Part shown: piece by piece, positions 1-8,664 of the stretch
How positions within the stretch are numbered: position 1 is the stretch's first letter
How the letters are laid out: the number at the start of each line of letters is the position of its first letter
NCBI GenBank assembly: GCA_965224495.1
Contig: CBDCZI010000029.1
Location: 124,001 to 188,000, forward strand
Length of the DNA: 64,000 nt
Reading direction: 5' to 3'
Source of the DNA: CBDCZI01 sp965224495
Lineage (GTDB): Bacteria > Bacteroidota > Bacteroidia > Cytophagales > JAAEPT01
Position numbers and translations under genes: made by a program
The notes under the pieces: generated by a model
The model's database searches: none
Seen by the model: the letters and a program-made list of their open reading frames with translations, nothing else
What the model was told of the DNA's origin: nothing

Positions 1-642
1 GGGAAAACGATTGCTGAAAATTTAGCTGATTTACCAGGGCTTCCTTTGGGGCAAGATATTATTCGTCCTTTAGATAACCCGTTGAAAGCAACTGGTCACT
101 TACAAGTTCTTTATGGGAATTTAGCTTCAGAAGGTTCTGTTGCTAAAATTACGGGTAAAGAAGGAGAAGTTTTTGAAGGTCCTGCACGAGTTTATGAAGA
201 TGAATTTGCTGCTATCAAAGGTATCGGTAAAGAGGTTAAAAAGGGAGAGGTAATTGTTATTCGTTACTCTGGACCAAAAGGTGCCCCAGGTATGCCTGAA
301 ATGTTAAAACCTACTTCTGCTGTGATGGGAGCTGGTCTTGGAAAAGACGTTGCATTGATTACTGATGGTCGTTTTTCTGGTGGTTCTCACGGTTTTGTGG
401 TTGGTCACGTTACACCAGAGGCTTCGGAAGGAGGGTTGATAGGTTTGGTTCAAAATGGAGACGTTATCCGTATTGATGCAATTACTAACAAGTTAGAATT
501 GAAAATTTCTGAAGAAGAAATAGCAAGACGTAAAGCAGTATGGGTAAAACCAGCTTACAGAGCAACTAGTGGTGTTTTAAGAAAATATATAGCAACAGTA
601 AAATCAGCCTCTTTAGGATGTGTTACTGATGAAATAGATTAG
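1..642 (+). CDS. ilvD: Dihydroxy-acid dehydratase, C-terminal part
   Basis: The window opens inside this gene; the frame is open from base 1 (GKTIAENLADLPGLPLGQDI) and about 213 residues are visible. IlvD is a cytosolic Fe-S enzyme of branched-chain amino acid synthesis that dehydrates 2,3-dihydroxy-isovalerate and -methylvalerate to 2-keto acids. The visible part carries the family's conserved C-terminal signature, including GHLQVLYGNLA, KGAPGMPEM, DGRFSGGSHGFVVGH and the ending region EIARRKAVW. A TTG at 46 can look like a start but lies inside the conserved domain. A terminator follows at once, so the gene ends its transcription unit here. The upstream catalytic and cluster-binding cysteines are outside the window. 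Confidence 0.95.
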   Translation, partial: GKTIAENLADLPGLPLGQDIIRPLDNPLKATGHLQVLYGNLASEGSVAKITGKEGEVFEGPARVYEDEFAAIKGIGKEVKKGEVIVIRYSGPKGAPGMPEMLKPTSAVMGAGLGKDVALITDGRFSGGSHGFVVGHVTPEASEGGLIGLVQNGDVIRIDAITNKLELKISEEEIARRKAVWVKPAYRATSGVLRKYIATVKSASLGCVTDEID

Positions 643-660
643 TAAATCTAATAGCTCAAT

Positions 661-702
661 AAAAAGCACCGAATCCTTTATAGGGTTAGGTGCTTTTTTT
701 TT
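661..702 (+). terminator. Rho-independent terminator after ilvD
   Basis: Stem with arms AAAAGCACC and GGTGCTTTT, extended through two mismatches toward the loop, followed by a run of T. It sits 19 nt after the ilvD stop codon. Confidence 0.85.
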
Positions 703-731
703 GTTTTTACCTAACTAGCCTAAAAAAATAG

Positions 732-739
732 TATATTTG
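732..739 (+). promoter_or_regulatory. Candidate -7 element for the 767 gene
   Basis: TATATTTG fits the Bacteroidota -7 consensus TAnnTTTG and lies 28 nt before the ATG, so the leader would be about 20 nt. No well-spaced -33 TTG was found, so this rests on the -7 element and position. Confidence 0.4.
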
Positions 740-766
740 ACTTTAGTTAATCCAATTTAAAACGTA

Positions 767-1396
767 ATGAAAAAAATAATAGTTACATTTATCGTAGTTG
801 TACTTGCTCTTTCGTGCTTTGCTCAGAAAAAGGAAGAGAAATTAGTACGTCAAACCTTCCAAAAGTACAAACTAGCTATTTTAAATGATAAAGGTGAAGA
901 TGCCGTAGAATATATCGATAGCCGAACAGTCACTTATTACTCTGAGATACTTAAAAAAACGATAAATGCCGATTCGGCTACAGTCAATTCGCTAGGGCTA
1001 ATTGATAAAGTAATGGTTTTTACGCTTCGTCATACCGCGTCAAAGGAAGAGTTATTAGCACTTGACGGCAAAGGATTGTTGGTTTTTGCAATCAAAAGAG
1101 GTATGGTGGGTAAAAACAGTGTGATAAATAATACGATAGGAGGAGTTGAGATAGCCGAAGGTTTCGCAAAAGGAAAGCTTGTCGTAAAAGGAAAAGAAAC
1201 GCCCTTTCATTACGAATTCTACAAAGAAGGTGGGGTGTGGAAGATTGATTTAACTTCAATATTTTCAGTAGGGGAAGATGCCTTTGATAAAATAATTAAA
1301 GGATCTGAATTGGGAGAAAATGAGTTTCTTTTTATGTTATTAGAAATGAAATCAGGTAAGAAACCAGGTGAAGAGATTTGGAAAGTGATTAAATAG
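767..1396 (+). CDS. Secreted hypothetical protein, possibly NTF2-like
   Basis: A 209-aa protein with a clear signal peptide (hydrophobic stretch over residues 4-19, cleavage near CFAQ). The mature part starts with a charged helix (EEKLVRQTFQKYKLAILNDKG) followed by alternating beta-rich segments and a late FHYEFYKEGGVWKIDLTS motif. This order (helix, then a curved sheet ending in a W-K-[IV]-D strand) resembles the NTF2-like/DUF4878 type of exported small protein, but the match is by eye only. It has its own candidate promoter and is not obviously in an operon with ilvD or polA. Function unknown. Confidence 0.7.
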   Translation: MKKIIVTFIVVVLALSCFAQKKEEKLVRQTFQKYKLAILNDKGEDAVEYIDSRTVTYYSEILKKTINADSATVNSLGLIDKVMVFTLRHTASKEELLALDGKGLLVFAIKRGMVGKNSVINNTIGGVEIAEGFAKGKLVVKGKETPFHYEFYKEGGVWKIDLTSIFSVGEDAFDKIIKGSELGENEFLFMLLEMKSGKKPGEEIWKVIK

Positions 1397-1542
1397 GTTT
1401 TTTATTTTGGTAGAGGAGAACTTTTTTGAATTTATTAATAACCTTGAAGGTCATTAGGTAATAAGGTGTAAAATAAAATATAGAACACTTTCATTTCCCC
1501 TTATTCGTCAGTAGCTTTAAAATTATTCAAGATTTTAAACAG

Positions 1543-4351
1543 ATGGCTGATAAAAAACTATTTCTACTCGATGCTTTTGCATTAATATATAGAGCACACT
1601 TTGCATTCTCTAAAAACCCACGTATTTCTTCCAAAGGAGTAAATACAGGTGCTGTTTTAGGTTTTATCAATACCGTAATGCAGGTCTTGAAAAAAGAGAA
1701 ACCAACACATATCGGTGTAGCTTTTGATATGAAAGGACCAACTTTTCGTCACGAAGAATTTCCAGAATACAAAGCCCACCGTGAAGCTCAACCTGAAGAT
1801 ATTAGCATAGCAATTCCTTATATTCGTGCGTTTTTGGAGGAAATGAATATTCCTATCATCGAGAAAGCAGGTTTTGAAGCCGATGATGTTATCGGTACAT
1901 TAGCAAAAGAGGGAGCTAAAAAAGGGTTTGATGTCTTTATGATGACGCCTGATAAAGATTATGCGCAGTTGGTCGAAGAACATATCTTTATGTTCAAACC
2001 AGCATTTATGGGTAACAAAGTAGAGACCTTGGGTATCGCCGAAGTACTTGCTAAGTTTGAAATTGAGCGTGTAGAGCAGGTCATTGATATTTTAGGAATG
2101 GAGGGGGATGCAGCAGATAATATCCCTGGTATTCCTGGTGTAGGAAAAAAGACAGCGATCAAATTATTGGCCGAATATGGCTCAATGGAAGGTTTGTACG
2201 AAAATATAGACAAGTTAAAAGGCAAGTTAAAAGAAAAAGTAGAGGCGAATAAAGAACAGGCATTTTTATCGAAAAGATTGGCAACAATCATTCTTGATGT
2301 ACCTGTAACTTTTGATGAAGAAGCGTTGTTAATCTCTGAACCAAATCAAGAAGAGGTCATTGCTATTTTTGATGAATTAGAATTTAGAACACTAAAAAAA
2401 TCTGTTTTTGGTGTAGTAGATACAGCACCAGTTGTAGTGAAAAAATCATTGGCTAAAAAATCAAATCCTGACCAAATGGATATGTTTGCCAACACCACAG
2501 ACGAAACGGAAACAGAAGAAGAGGAAGTAAACAGTCCTTTAGAAACACTTGCGACAGCAACACACGATTACCATTTAATAGAGACGAAAGAGGAGCGAGG
2601 GCGTTTGTTACAAGTGTTAAACCAAGCCAAAGAAGTTTGTTTTGATACCGAAACAACAGGGTTAGATGCTTTAGATGCATTTGCCGTAGGTATCTCTTTT
2701 TCGGTAAAAAAAGGAGAGGCTTATTACGTTCCCGTTCCACCAAACTTGGAAGAAGGAAAAGTTATCATCAAGGAGTTCAAAGCTTTTTTTGAGAATGCTA
2801 AAATAAAATTGATAGGACAAAACATAAAATACGACATTAAGGTATTGAAAAAATACGACGTGCGTGTACATAGTAATTTGTTTGATACGATGTTGGCTCA
2901 TTATTTATTGGAGCCAGACCAACGACATAATATGAATGTGTTGGCTGAAAATTATTTGAATTACAGTCCTGTGTCTATCGAAAAGTTAATTGGTAAAAAA
3001 GGTAAAAATCAATTATCAATGGCAGATTTAGACCCTGCGATGGTTTCTGATTATGCTTGTGAAGATGCCGATATTACTTTTCAGTTGAAAGAGAAATTTG
3101 AGGTGTTATTGAAAGAACGAGGGGAAATGTTCTTGTTTGATAAAGTAGAAATTCCTTTGGTTAATGTTTTGGCATCGATGGAAGAGGAAGGTATAACAGT
3201 GGATGTCGGTTTTCTTGAAATAATGTCGGGAGAGTTAGGCGAGGATACTTTGAAAGCACAAACCAAAGTATTTGAGTTAGCTGGACAAGAATTTAATGTA
3301 GCCTCACCAAAACAATTAGGAGAGATTCTTTTTGATAAAATGCAGTTGGTAGAAAAACCTAAAAAAACAAAAACAGGTCAATATGCTACGGGAGAAGAGA
3401 TTTTAACTAAGCTGGCAGATAAACATGAGATTTGTGCACAGATTTTAGAATTTAGAGAATACAAAAAACTTAAATCAACCTATGTTGACGCTATTCCTAA
3501 ATTGGTTAAAGCAAATAACCGTGTACACACCAATTACAGTCAAGCTGTGGCAGCTACAGGTAGATTGAGTTCCAATGACCCTAACTTACAGAATATTCCT
3601 ATACGAACAGAAAAAGGACGTGCGGTAAGAAAAGCATTTATCCCAAGAAGTGAAGATTATGTATTGTTTTCAGCAGATTATTCTCAAATTGAATTAAGAA
3701 TTATAGCCGAATTTTCTAAAGATGAGAGTATGTTAGACGCATTTACTAACGGTTTGGATATTCATAAAAATACAGCCAGTAAAGTTTTTAAAGTACCTGT
3801 TGAGGAGGTGGATGGAGATATGAGAAGAAAGGCAAAAGAAGTAAATTTCGGGATTATTTACGGAATGTCAGCTTTTGGTTTATCACAAAACTTAAATATC
3901 CCAAGAAAGGAAGCGGCAGAAATAATCAACTCTTATTTTGAAGAGTTTTCTTCGATAAAGGATTATATGGAGAAACAAATCACGTTTGCTCAAGAAAATG
4001 GTTATGTTAAAACGATTTTGGGTAGAAGAAGGTACTTGCGTGATATCAATAGTCGTAATGCTACGGTTAGAGGTTATGCAGAGCGAAATGCTGTGAACGC
4101 TCCGATACAAGGGAGTGCTGCAGATATGATTAAGGTGGCAATGATTAATATCGACAAGTGGATGCGAAAGGAAGGGTTGAAATCAAAAATGTTACTGCAA
4201 GTACATGATGAATTGATTTTTGACGCACACAAAGACGAACTGGATGTCTTACGTAATAAAGTGGAACAATACATGGCGAATGCTATCCCTATGAAAGTAC
4301 CTTTGGAAGTTGGTATGGGGAACAGGAGCAAATTGGTTGGAGGCACATTAA
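1543..4351 (+). CDS. polA: DNA polymerase I (frameshift in last codons)
   Basis: Repair and Okazaki-fragment polymerase with all three domains. The 5'-3' exonuclease covers about residues 1-290 and starts KKLFLLDAFALIYRAHFAF. The 3'-5' proofreading domain has DTET, an N-x3-D (NIKYD) and a Y-x3-D (YACED) motif, so proofreading looks intact. The polymerase domain has motif A (DYSQIELRI), motif B (RRKAKEVNFGIIYG) and motif C (QVHDEL). About 935 aa, normal for the family. Read literally, the frame runs to 4446, through the terminator, and ends in a non-homologous tail. Removing one A at 4321-4322 gives the expected PolA ending TGANWLEAH and a stop at 4349-4351, so the coordinates given are for the corrected gene. 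Confidence 0.93.
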
Positions 4352-4363
4352 TAGTTTTAGGAG

Positions 4364-4412
4364 CAAACAAAGAAAGCCCATTCATCATTGATGAATGGGC
4401 TTTCTTTGTTTG
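4364..4412. terminator. Bidirectional terminator between polA and nhaD
   Basis: Perfect 23-bp stem (arm CAAACAAAGAAAGCCC and onward) with a 3-nt loop, between convergent genes. The A-rich outer left arm and T-rich outer right arm can serve both strands. It lies inside the uncorrected polA frame, which is further evidence that polA really stops at 4351. Confidence 0.9.
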
Positions 4413-4429
4413 TTATTGTCAAGTTCTTT

Positions 4430-5989
4430 TTAGAAGAACATGGTAATTGCTTCGAAATAGAAGAAGATTAACCAAACTAAGAATAAGATAGGTAACAAGA
4501 TTGGAATAGAATATTTCAATACATAAGAGAAGAAGGCAGGCATTTGAACCCCAACTTGCTCAGCGATTGATTTTACCATAAAGTTAGGTGCGTTACCGAT
4601 GTAAGTCATCGCTCCAAAGAAGACAGAAGCAACTGATATCGCTGTCAATCTAACAATAGATGAAGTCTCCGTTGTTGCTAATGTTTTTTCAAAAACACCT
4701 GTTCCGTGTGCGTAGTCAGCAACTTGTGACATGTCAGCAACAGATCCACCTGCAGAAGAAATACCTGCAGTTAAGAAGTTAACATAAGTAGGTGCGTTGT
4801 CCAATACCCCAGAAAGAGCTCCCGTTCCCCAGTATAACATGTTTAAAGAAATCATTTCTGGATTTGCTTCAGCAAAAGCAGCAACAATCTGTAAAGCAGG
4901 TATCATAGTAAAGAAAATACCAATAAAGATAAAGGCAACCTCTTTGATAGGTTCAAATTCAAATTCATTTCCTTTCAACGCTTCTTCGTCAGCGAAGTAG
5001 TAAGACAAGCCAGCAACAGAGAGCATAATGATTTCTCTTACATAAGAAACTTTAGTTAAGTGACCGTGTAAGTTCATTTGGATAGAAGGAACCCAATCCA
5101 TTTTTGTAGGGTCAATAAATACTGCTCCGATTACTAATGCAATCCAAATAAAGTTCTTACTTCCTTGTATTGCTATTTTACCTGTGTATTCAACGTTACT
5201 AACAGCTTCTCCACTTTTGTTTTTACTATCAAAAATAAAGAATAAAATAGCTAAACAAATAGTAGCAAAAGCCCAAGGCACAAGGTTATGAGACATTGTC
5301 CAAGCAAATGGCACACCTTTCAAGAAACCTAAGAATAGGGGAGGATCACCAACTGGTGTCAACGAACCACCAACATTACTCACCATAAAGATGAAGAAAA
5401 TGATATGGTAAGCTTTGATTCTATCTTTGTTTAATCTAATAAAAGGACGAATTAACAACATAGAAGCACCAGTAGTACCAATTAAATTGGCTAATACTGC
5501 TCCAATAAGTAATAAAATAACATTTGTCATTGCAGTGCCTTCTTTATCAACCTTGATAAGAATACCTCCTGAAGCCATGAACAAACCAGCTAATAAAGCG
5601 ATAAATTGAATGTATTCGGCAGCGGCGTGAATAACAGAATCGCCATCTCCTAAAATCAACCCGTAATAGGCGGCAACAAAGAAAGCTAAAGCAAAAGCTA
5701 CAATAGGGTAGTTTTTGTGCCAGAAATGCTCAAAAAACAAAGGACCAGTTGCAATCATCAACAATAAAGCGATAAAAGGGATAACCAACCATGTTGGTGG
5801 CCCTTCATGTCCATGGTCTTGAGAAGCCTGTGCGGCTGTTGTTGGGTGTGCAGCGTCAGTGTCGTGGTTGTGTTGTACGTCACTGTGAACTTGTTCTGTG
5901 GTATGTACGTCTTGAACAGATGCACTTGCTGTAAAAGCAATTCCACTCAATAAGAAGAGTGAAAATACGATGGTAAGTATTCGTTTCAT
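4430..5989 (-). CDS. nhaD: NhaD-type sodium:proton antiporter
   Basis: A 519-aa polytopic inner-membrane protein of the ArsB/NhaD (ion transporter) superfamily, expected to exchange Na+ for H+. It starts with a signal-like segment (residues 1-23), then a His/Asp-rich extracytoplasmic stretch (about 27-60, with HNHDTDAAH and DHGHEGPP) that could bind metal or act as a linker. About a dozen hydrophobic helices follow. Family hallmarks visible are LIGTTGASMLLIRPFI and SLTPVGDPPLFLGFLKGVPF, and the C-terminal GMTYIGNAPNFMVKSIAEQ-like region (read here as GAMTYIGNAPNFM). The gene stands alone with its own promoter candidate at 6070-6077. Substrate assignment (Na+ rather than arsenite or citrate) is by family resemblance. 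Confidence 0.85.
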   Translation of the reverse strand: MKRILTIVFSLFLLSGIAFTASASVQDVHTTEQVHSDVQHNHDTDAAHPTTAAQASQDHGHEGPPTWLVIPFIALLLMIATGPLFFEHFWHKNYPIVAFALAFFVAAYYGLILGDGDSVIHAAAEYIQFIALLAGLFMASGGILIKVDKEGTAMTNVILLLIGAVLANLIGTTGASMLLIRPFIRLNKDRIKAYHIIFFIFMVSNVGGSLTPVGDPPLFLGFLKGVPFAWTMSHNLVPWAFATICLAILFFIFDSKNKSGEAVSNVEYTGKIAIQGSKNFIWIALVIGAVFIDPTKMDWVPSIQMNLHGHLTKVSYVREIIMLSVAGLSYYFADEEALKGNEFEFEPIKEVAFIFIGIFFTMIPALQIVAAFAEANPEMISLNMLYWGTGALSGVLDNAPTYVNFLTAGISSAGGSVADMSQVADYAHGTGVFEKTLATTETSSIVRLTAISVASVFFGAMTYIGNAPNFMVKSIAEQVGVQMPAFFSYVLKYSIPILLPILFLVWLIFFYFEAITMFF

Positions 5990-6069
5990 TTGGTAAAATT
6001 TTCTTGCTACTATTCAGCTACTTAGCGGAAATAGCAGACGGTTTCTTTTGTCCTACTTTAAACTAACTG

Positions 6070-6077
6070 CAAATATA
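6070..6077 (-). promoter_or_regulatory. Candidate -7 element for nhaD
   Basis: Reads TATATTTG on the minus strand, an exact TAnnTTTG match, about 80 nt upstream of the nhaD ATG. No convincing -33 TTG at normal spacing. Confidence 0.4.
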
Positions 6078-6153
6078 GTTGAAAATGCTTTTCTAACCTT
6101 GTATTTTCTTTGAAATTGCTGAGGTGTTGTGTCCAGTGTCGGAAAAAGACATA

Positions 6154-6193
6154 AAAAAGCCTTCATTTACAAACTGGTAAATGAAGGCTTTTT
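6154..6193 (-). terminator. Terminator of the outer-membrane protein pair
   Basis: Perfect 17-bp stem (arm GCCTTCATTTAC plus the A/T tail) with a 6-nt loop, 17 nt beyond the stop at 6210 on the minus strand. Arms are A-run/T-run, so it can work in both directions. Confidence 0.88.
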
Positions 6194-6209
6194 ATTGAAT
6201 GTATGATGA

Positions 6210-6848
6210 CTAAAACCTTGCTGTCAATCCTATTTGACCAATTGATTTAGCAAATCCTACTTCTGCATAAATCCCTAAGTTTGGTATAGGGAAATACCTT
6301 GCACCTAAAGTCGCTTCAAAACCAAAGTGTAAAGGGCTTGTATAACTTTCGTTTTTTGTGTTGTTCGGGTCTTCGTAGGTAAATTTGTAATCCGAGTTTC
6401 TATACCCAAAACCAACTCCTAAGTAAGGGTCTAATTTGTCATCACCTCCGAAATGATAGTTCACTCTTAATAATGCACTCCATGTTTCCCAAGTAAGTTT
6501 TGTGTTGTAGTCTGTTGTGTTGACTGTATTGTCCCAATCTACACTGTAATTGGCATAAGCAAAGTTAACTCCTATTTCAATGTCGTTGGTCACTGCATGG
6601 CTTATTTTTGCATGAAAAGGACCTTTGGTCTTAAATTTCACATCAGTAAGAGATGAACTGGTCTTTACTAGACTACGTAGAACACCTAGACCAAAATTAC
6701 CAAACCCGTAACCTGCAGAAATAAAAGTGTTTCCTTCTTGAAAGCCTGTTGCGTACTTGTCAAACGCAGGGTCTTCATTTTGTGCTGAAGCAATAAAACA
6801 CCCTGCTGTTAATAGCAAAGCTGTTAAAATTGTATTTAATTTTCTCAT
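6210..6848 (-). CDS. Outer-membrane beta-barrel protein
   Basis: A 212-aa protein with a signal peptide (MRKLNTILTALLLTAGCFIASAQ) and alternating amphipathic strands with aromatic girdles, for example HAKISHAVTNDIEIGVNFAY, SALLRVNYHFGG and YLGVGFGYR. It ends with a Phe (IGLTARF), the usual last residue of a BamA-recognised barrel strand. The size and the LDPYLGVGFGYR segment suggest an OmpW/OmpA-like 8-stranded barrel. It is the second gene of a two-gene unit, 31 nt after the 6880-7599 gene, and ends at a strong terminator. Specific function unknown. Confidence 0.8.
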   Translation of the reverse strand: MRKLNTILTALLLTAGCFIASAQNEDPAFDKYATGFQEGNTFISAGYGFGNFGLGVLRSLVKTSSSLTDVKFKTKGPFHAKISHAVTNDIEIGVNFAYANYSVDWDNTVNTTDYNTKLTWETWSALLRVNYHFGGDDKLDPYLGVGFGYRNSDYKFTYEDPNNTKNESYTSPLHFGFEATLGARYFPIPNLGIYAEVGFAKSIGQIGLTARF

Positions 6849-6879
6849 AATAGTATGTTTAGTTATAAATGAACGTTAT

Positions 6880-7599
6880 TTAAAATTTAAAACCTAGAAC
6901 TAAAGCTAGGTAAGTGTTTTTTATCTTAAAATCGCTAGTGGCTGGTAGGTCATCTTTATTAATCGCTGTGCCATCTGAACGCTTTACATCTGCAAGGTAA
7001 TCAGATTTGATGATATTTGTTAGTCCTTGGTTAAAATCAAGTCCTGCATAAATTTTGTTAGATGTACCAATGTTGTATTCAACACCTGCACCAGCTAAAA
7101 AACTAGACGTATATCCTTTAGCAAATGTTTTTGATGTTGGACGGTTTTTTCTGTCACCTGCGTACTTTTCTCCAATTTTAACCCCTAAAGTAACACCTGC
7201 TTGCACATAAATTTTTATTTTTTCAGTGACGTTATTAGTCAATCCCTTGACTAAAAAAGGGATTTCTACATATTGTAAATTGTAGTCAGCAAGACCTTTT
7301 ACATTTAGGCTTTTTTGTTCGAAATCAAAAGTCGTACGTTTGCTTGTGTACCATAACCCAAAGCTTAAGGCTACGTTTTCTTGTAAAAACCGATCAACAA
7401 CAACTCCGCCACTAAATTTTATATTAGACTTACCTTTGTTAGCATCCCAATCAGAGGTTTCGTTTAGTACTCTAGGTATGGATATGAGTGGTGCAATACG
7501 CACACTTACTTCTATTTTTTCGCCTTCTTCGTTTTGCGCCAGCACTGCAGTTCCTGCAAATAAAAGTGAGAGCAATATAGTTAGTGTTTTCTTCATCAT
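6880..7599 (-). CDS. PorT-like outer-membrane beta-barrel protein
   Basis: A 239-aa exported protein with a signal peptide (MMKKTLTILLSLLFAGTAVLAQ) and an amphipathic-strand pattern ending in Phe (YLALVLGFKF). Strands such as NYNLQYVEIPFLVKG-like (here ADYNLQYVEIPFLVKG) are typical of the Bacteroidota outer-membrane beta-barrel family (PF13568, PorT-like), in which the phrase 'Y[IL]EIP[FL]L[LV]K' recurs. It is first in a two-gene unit with the barrel gene at 6210-6848 and is divergent from gldB. Not PorT itself as far as can be told; role unknown. Confidence 0.8.
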   Translation of the reverse strand: MMKKTLTILLSLLFAGTAVLAQNEEGEKIEVSVRIAPLISIPRVLNETSDWDANKGKSNIKFSGGVVVDRFLQENVALSFGLWYTSKRTTFDFEQKSLNVKGLADYNLQYVEIPFLVKGLTNNVTEKIKIYVQAGVTLGVKIGEKYAGDRKNRPTSKTFAKGYTSSFLAGAGVEYNIGTSNKIYAGLDFNQGLTNIIKSDYLADVKRSDGTAINKDDLPATSDFKIKNTYLALVLGFKF

Positions 7600-7605
7600 T
7601 TTATG

Positions 7606-7613
7606 TATTTTTG
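7606..7613 (+). promoter_or_regulatory. Candidate -7 element for gldB
   Basis: TATTTTTG, an exact TAnnTTTG match, 25 nt before the gldB ATG in a 39-nt divergent gap. Confidence 0.4.
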
Positions 7614-7623
7614 AATATTCATA

Positions 7624-7631
7624 TAAAGATA
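7624..7631 (-). promoter_or_regulatory. Candidate -7 element for the PorT-like gene
   Basis: Reads TATCTTTA on the minus strand, one base off TAnnTTTG, 24 nt before the start at 7599. The two divergent promoters would overlap. Confidence 0.3.
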
Positions 7632-7638
7632 AATAAAA

Positions 7639-8637
7639 ATGCTAAAATATATTTACCTCTTCGCAGTTCTTTTTACGGTATTTTCGTGCAGTAAGTCTAA
7701 TAAAGTGATTGATGTGAGCGAAATAGAAGTTACAACAACGATTAGTCGCTTGGATTTGGAGTTGAGTACTTGTAAAAGATTAGAGGAAGTAACGGTTTTG
7801 TTGGATAAAAACCCGGATTTGGTTCATTCATTTATTAGTTATGGGATTTTTCCTAACAAAAAGGTAATGGCAGAAAGTTTTTTGTTATTAGCGAAAGATG
7901 AAAAGTTAAAAGAGCTTTTTGATGAGGTAGCGAAAGAATACACGGATATTTCGGATGTTACACCTCAAATCACGTCTTTATATAAGCATATTAAATATTA
8001 TTTCCCAAATTTTGAAGAGCCTACTATTTATATGCTAATGGGAGGTTTTGGTGGTTTTGATGCGAACTATATGAATGAAAAAACGTTGGTTTTAGGAATG
8101 GAGAATTTTTTATCGAATAAAGGGAAGTATTTTCCTCGCCGTGAAACAACTCCTTTTTATATGCACAAACATTATGTAAGAGAAAAGGTACCATCAAAAA
8201 TAGCTACGATGTTGGCTCAATTTGAATTTGCTAATTTTGATAAAACAGATAAAACATTGATTAACGCAATGGTTTATTGGGGTAAAATCTACTATTTTAG
8301 TGAGTATGTGTTGCCTTTAGCCCCTGATAGTGTAATCATTGAATATACGTCAGAGGAAATCGCACGAGTAGAAGAAAATAAAATAGAAACGTATGGCTAT
8401 TTCGTGAATAACGATTTGTTGTTTAATGAAGAAAAAGCAGCGGAGCGAAAATTTGTAGCTCCACGCCCAAACACAAATGAAGTAGGAGACAAAGCACCAG
8501 GTCGTATTGGTCGTTATTTGGGTTGGGAGATAGTACGTTCTTATATGAAAAATAACCCTGAAGTGACTTTAGAGGAACTGATGAAAGACAAGGACCACAA
8601 AGCTATTTTCAGAAAAGCAAAATACAAACCGAAGTAG
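7639..8637 (+). CDS. gldB: Gliding motility lipoprotein GldB
   Basis: A 332-aa predicted lipoprotein: short N-terminus, hydrophobic segment, and lipobox ending at Cys17 (FTVFSC). GldB is one of the lipoproteins needed for flavobacterial gliding; its biochemical role is unsettled. The assignment rests on the conserved C-terminal block PGRIGRYLGWEIVRSYM, followed by VTLEELM and the terminal IFRKAKYKPK, on total length (GldB proteins are about 320-330 aa), and on the middle block YIYLMGG-like YMLMGGFGGFDANY. The usual partner gldC is not next to it here: the next gene downstream is convergent. Presence fits a gliding organism that also exports the giant T9SS proteins found later in the window. 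Confidence 0.85.
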   Translation: MLKYIYLFAVLFTVFSCSKSNKVIDVSEIEVTTTISRLDLELSTCKRLEEVTVLLDKNPDLVHSFISYGIFPNKKVMAESFLLLAKDEKLKELFDEVAKEYTDISDVTPQITSLYKHIKYYFPNFEEPTIYMLMGGFGGFDANYMNEKTLVLGMENFLSNKGKYFPRRETTPFYMHKHYVREKVPSKIATMLAQFEFANFDKTDKTLINAMVYWGKIYYFSEYVLPLAPDSVIIEYTSEEIARVEENKIETYGYFVNNDLLFNEEKAAERKFVAPRPNTNEVGDKAPGRIGRYLGWEIVRSYMKNNPEVTLEELMKDKDHKAIFRKAKYKPK

Positions 8638-8664
8638 TGTTTTTAATGCTTTGCTACTTTAACT

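Noticed and set aside
4352..4446. Extra C-terminal tail of PolA
   Set aside because: It is a translation of a terminator hairpin, and a one-base correction gives the normal PolA ending.
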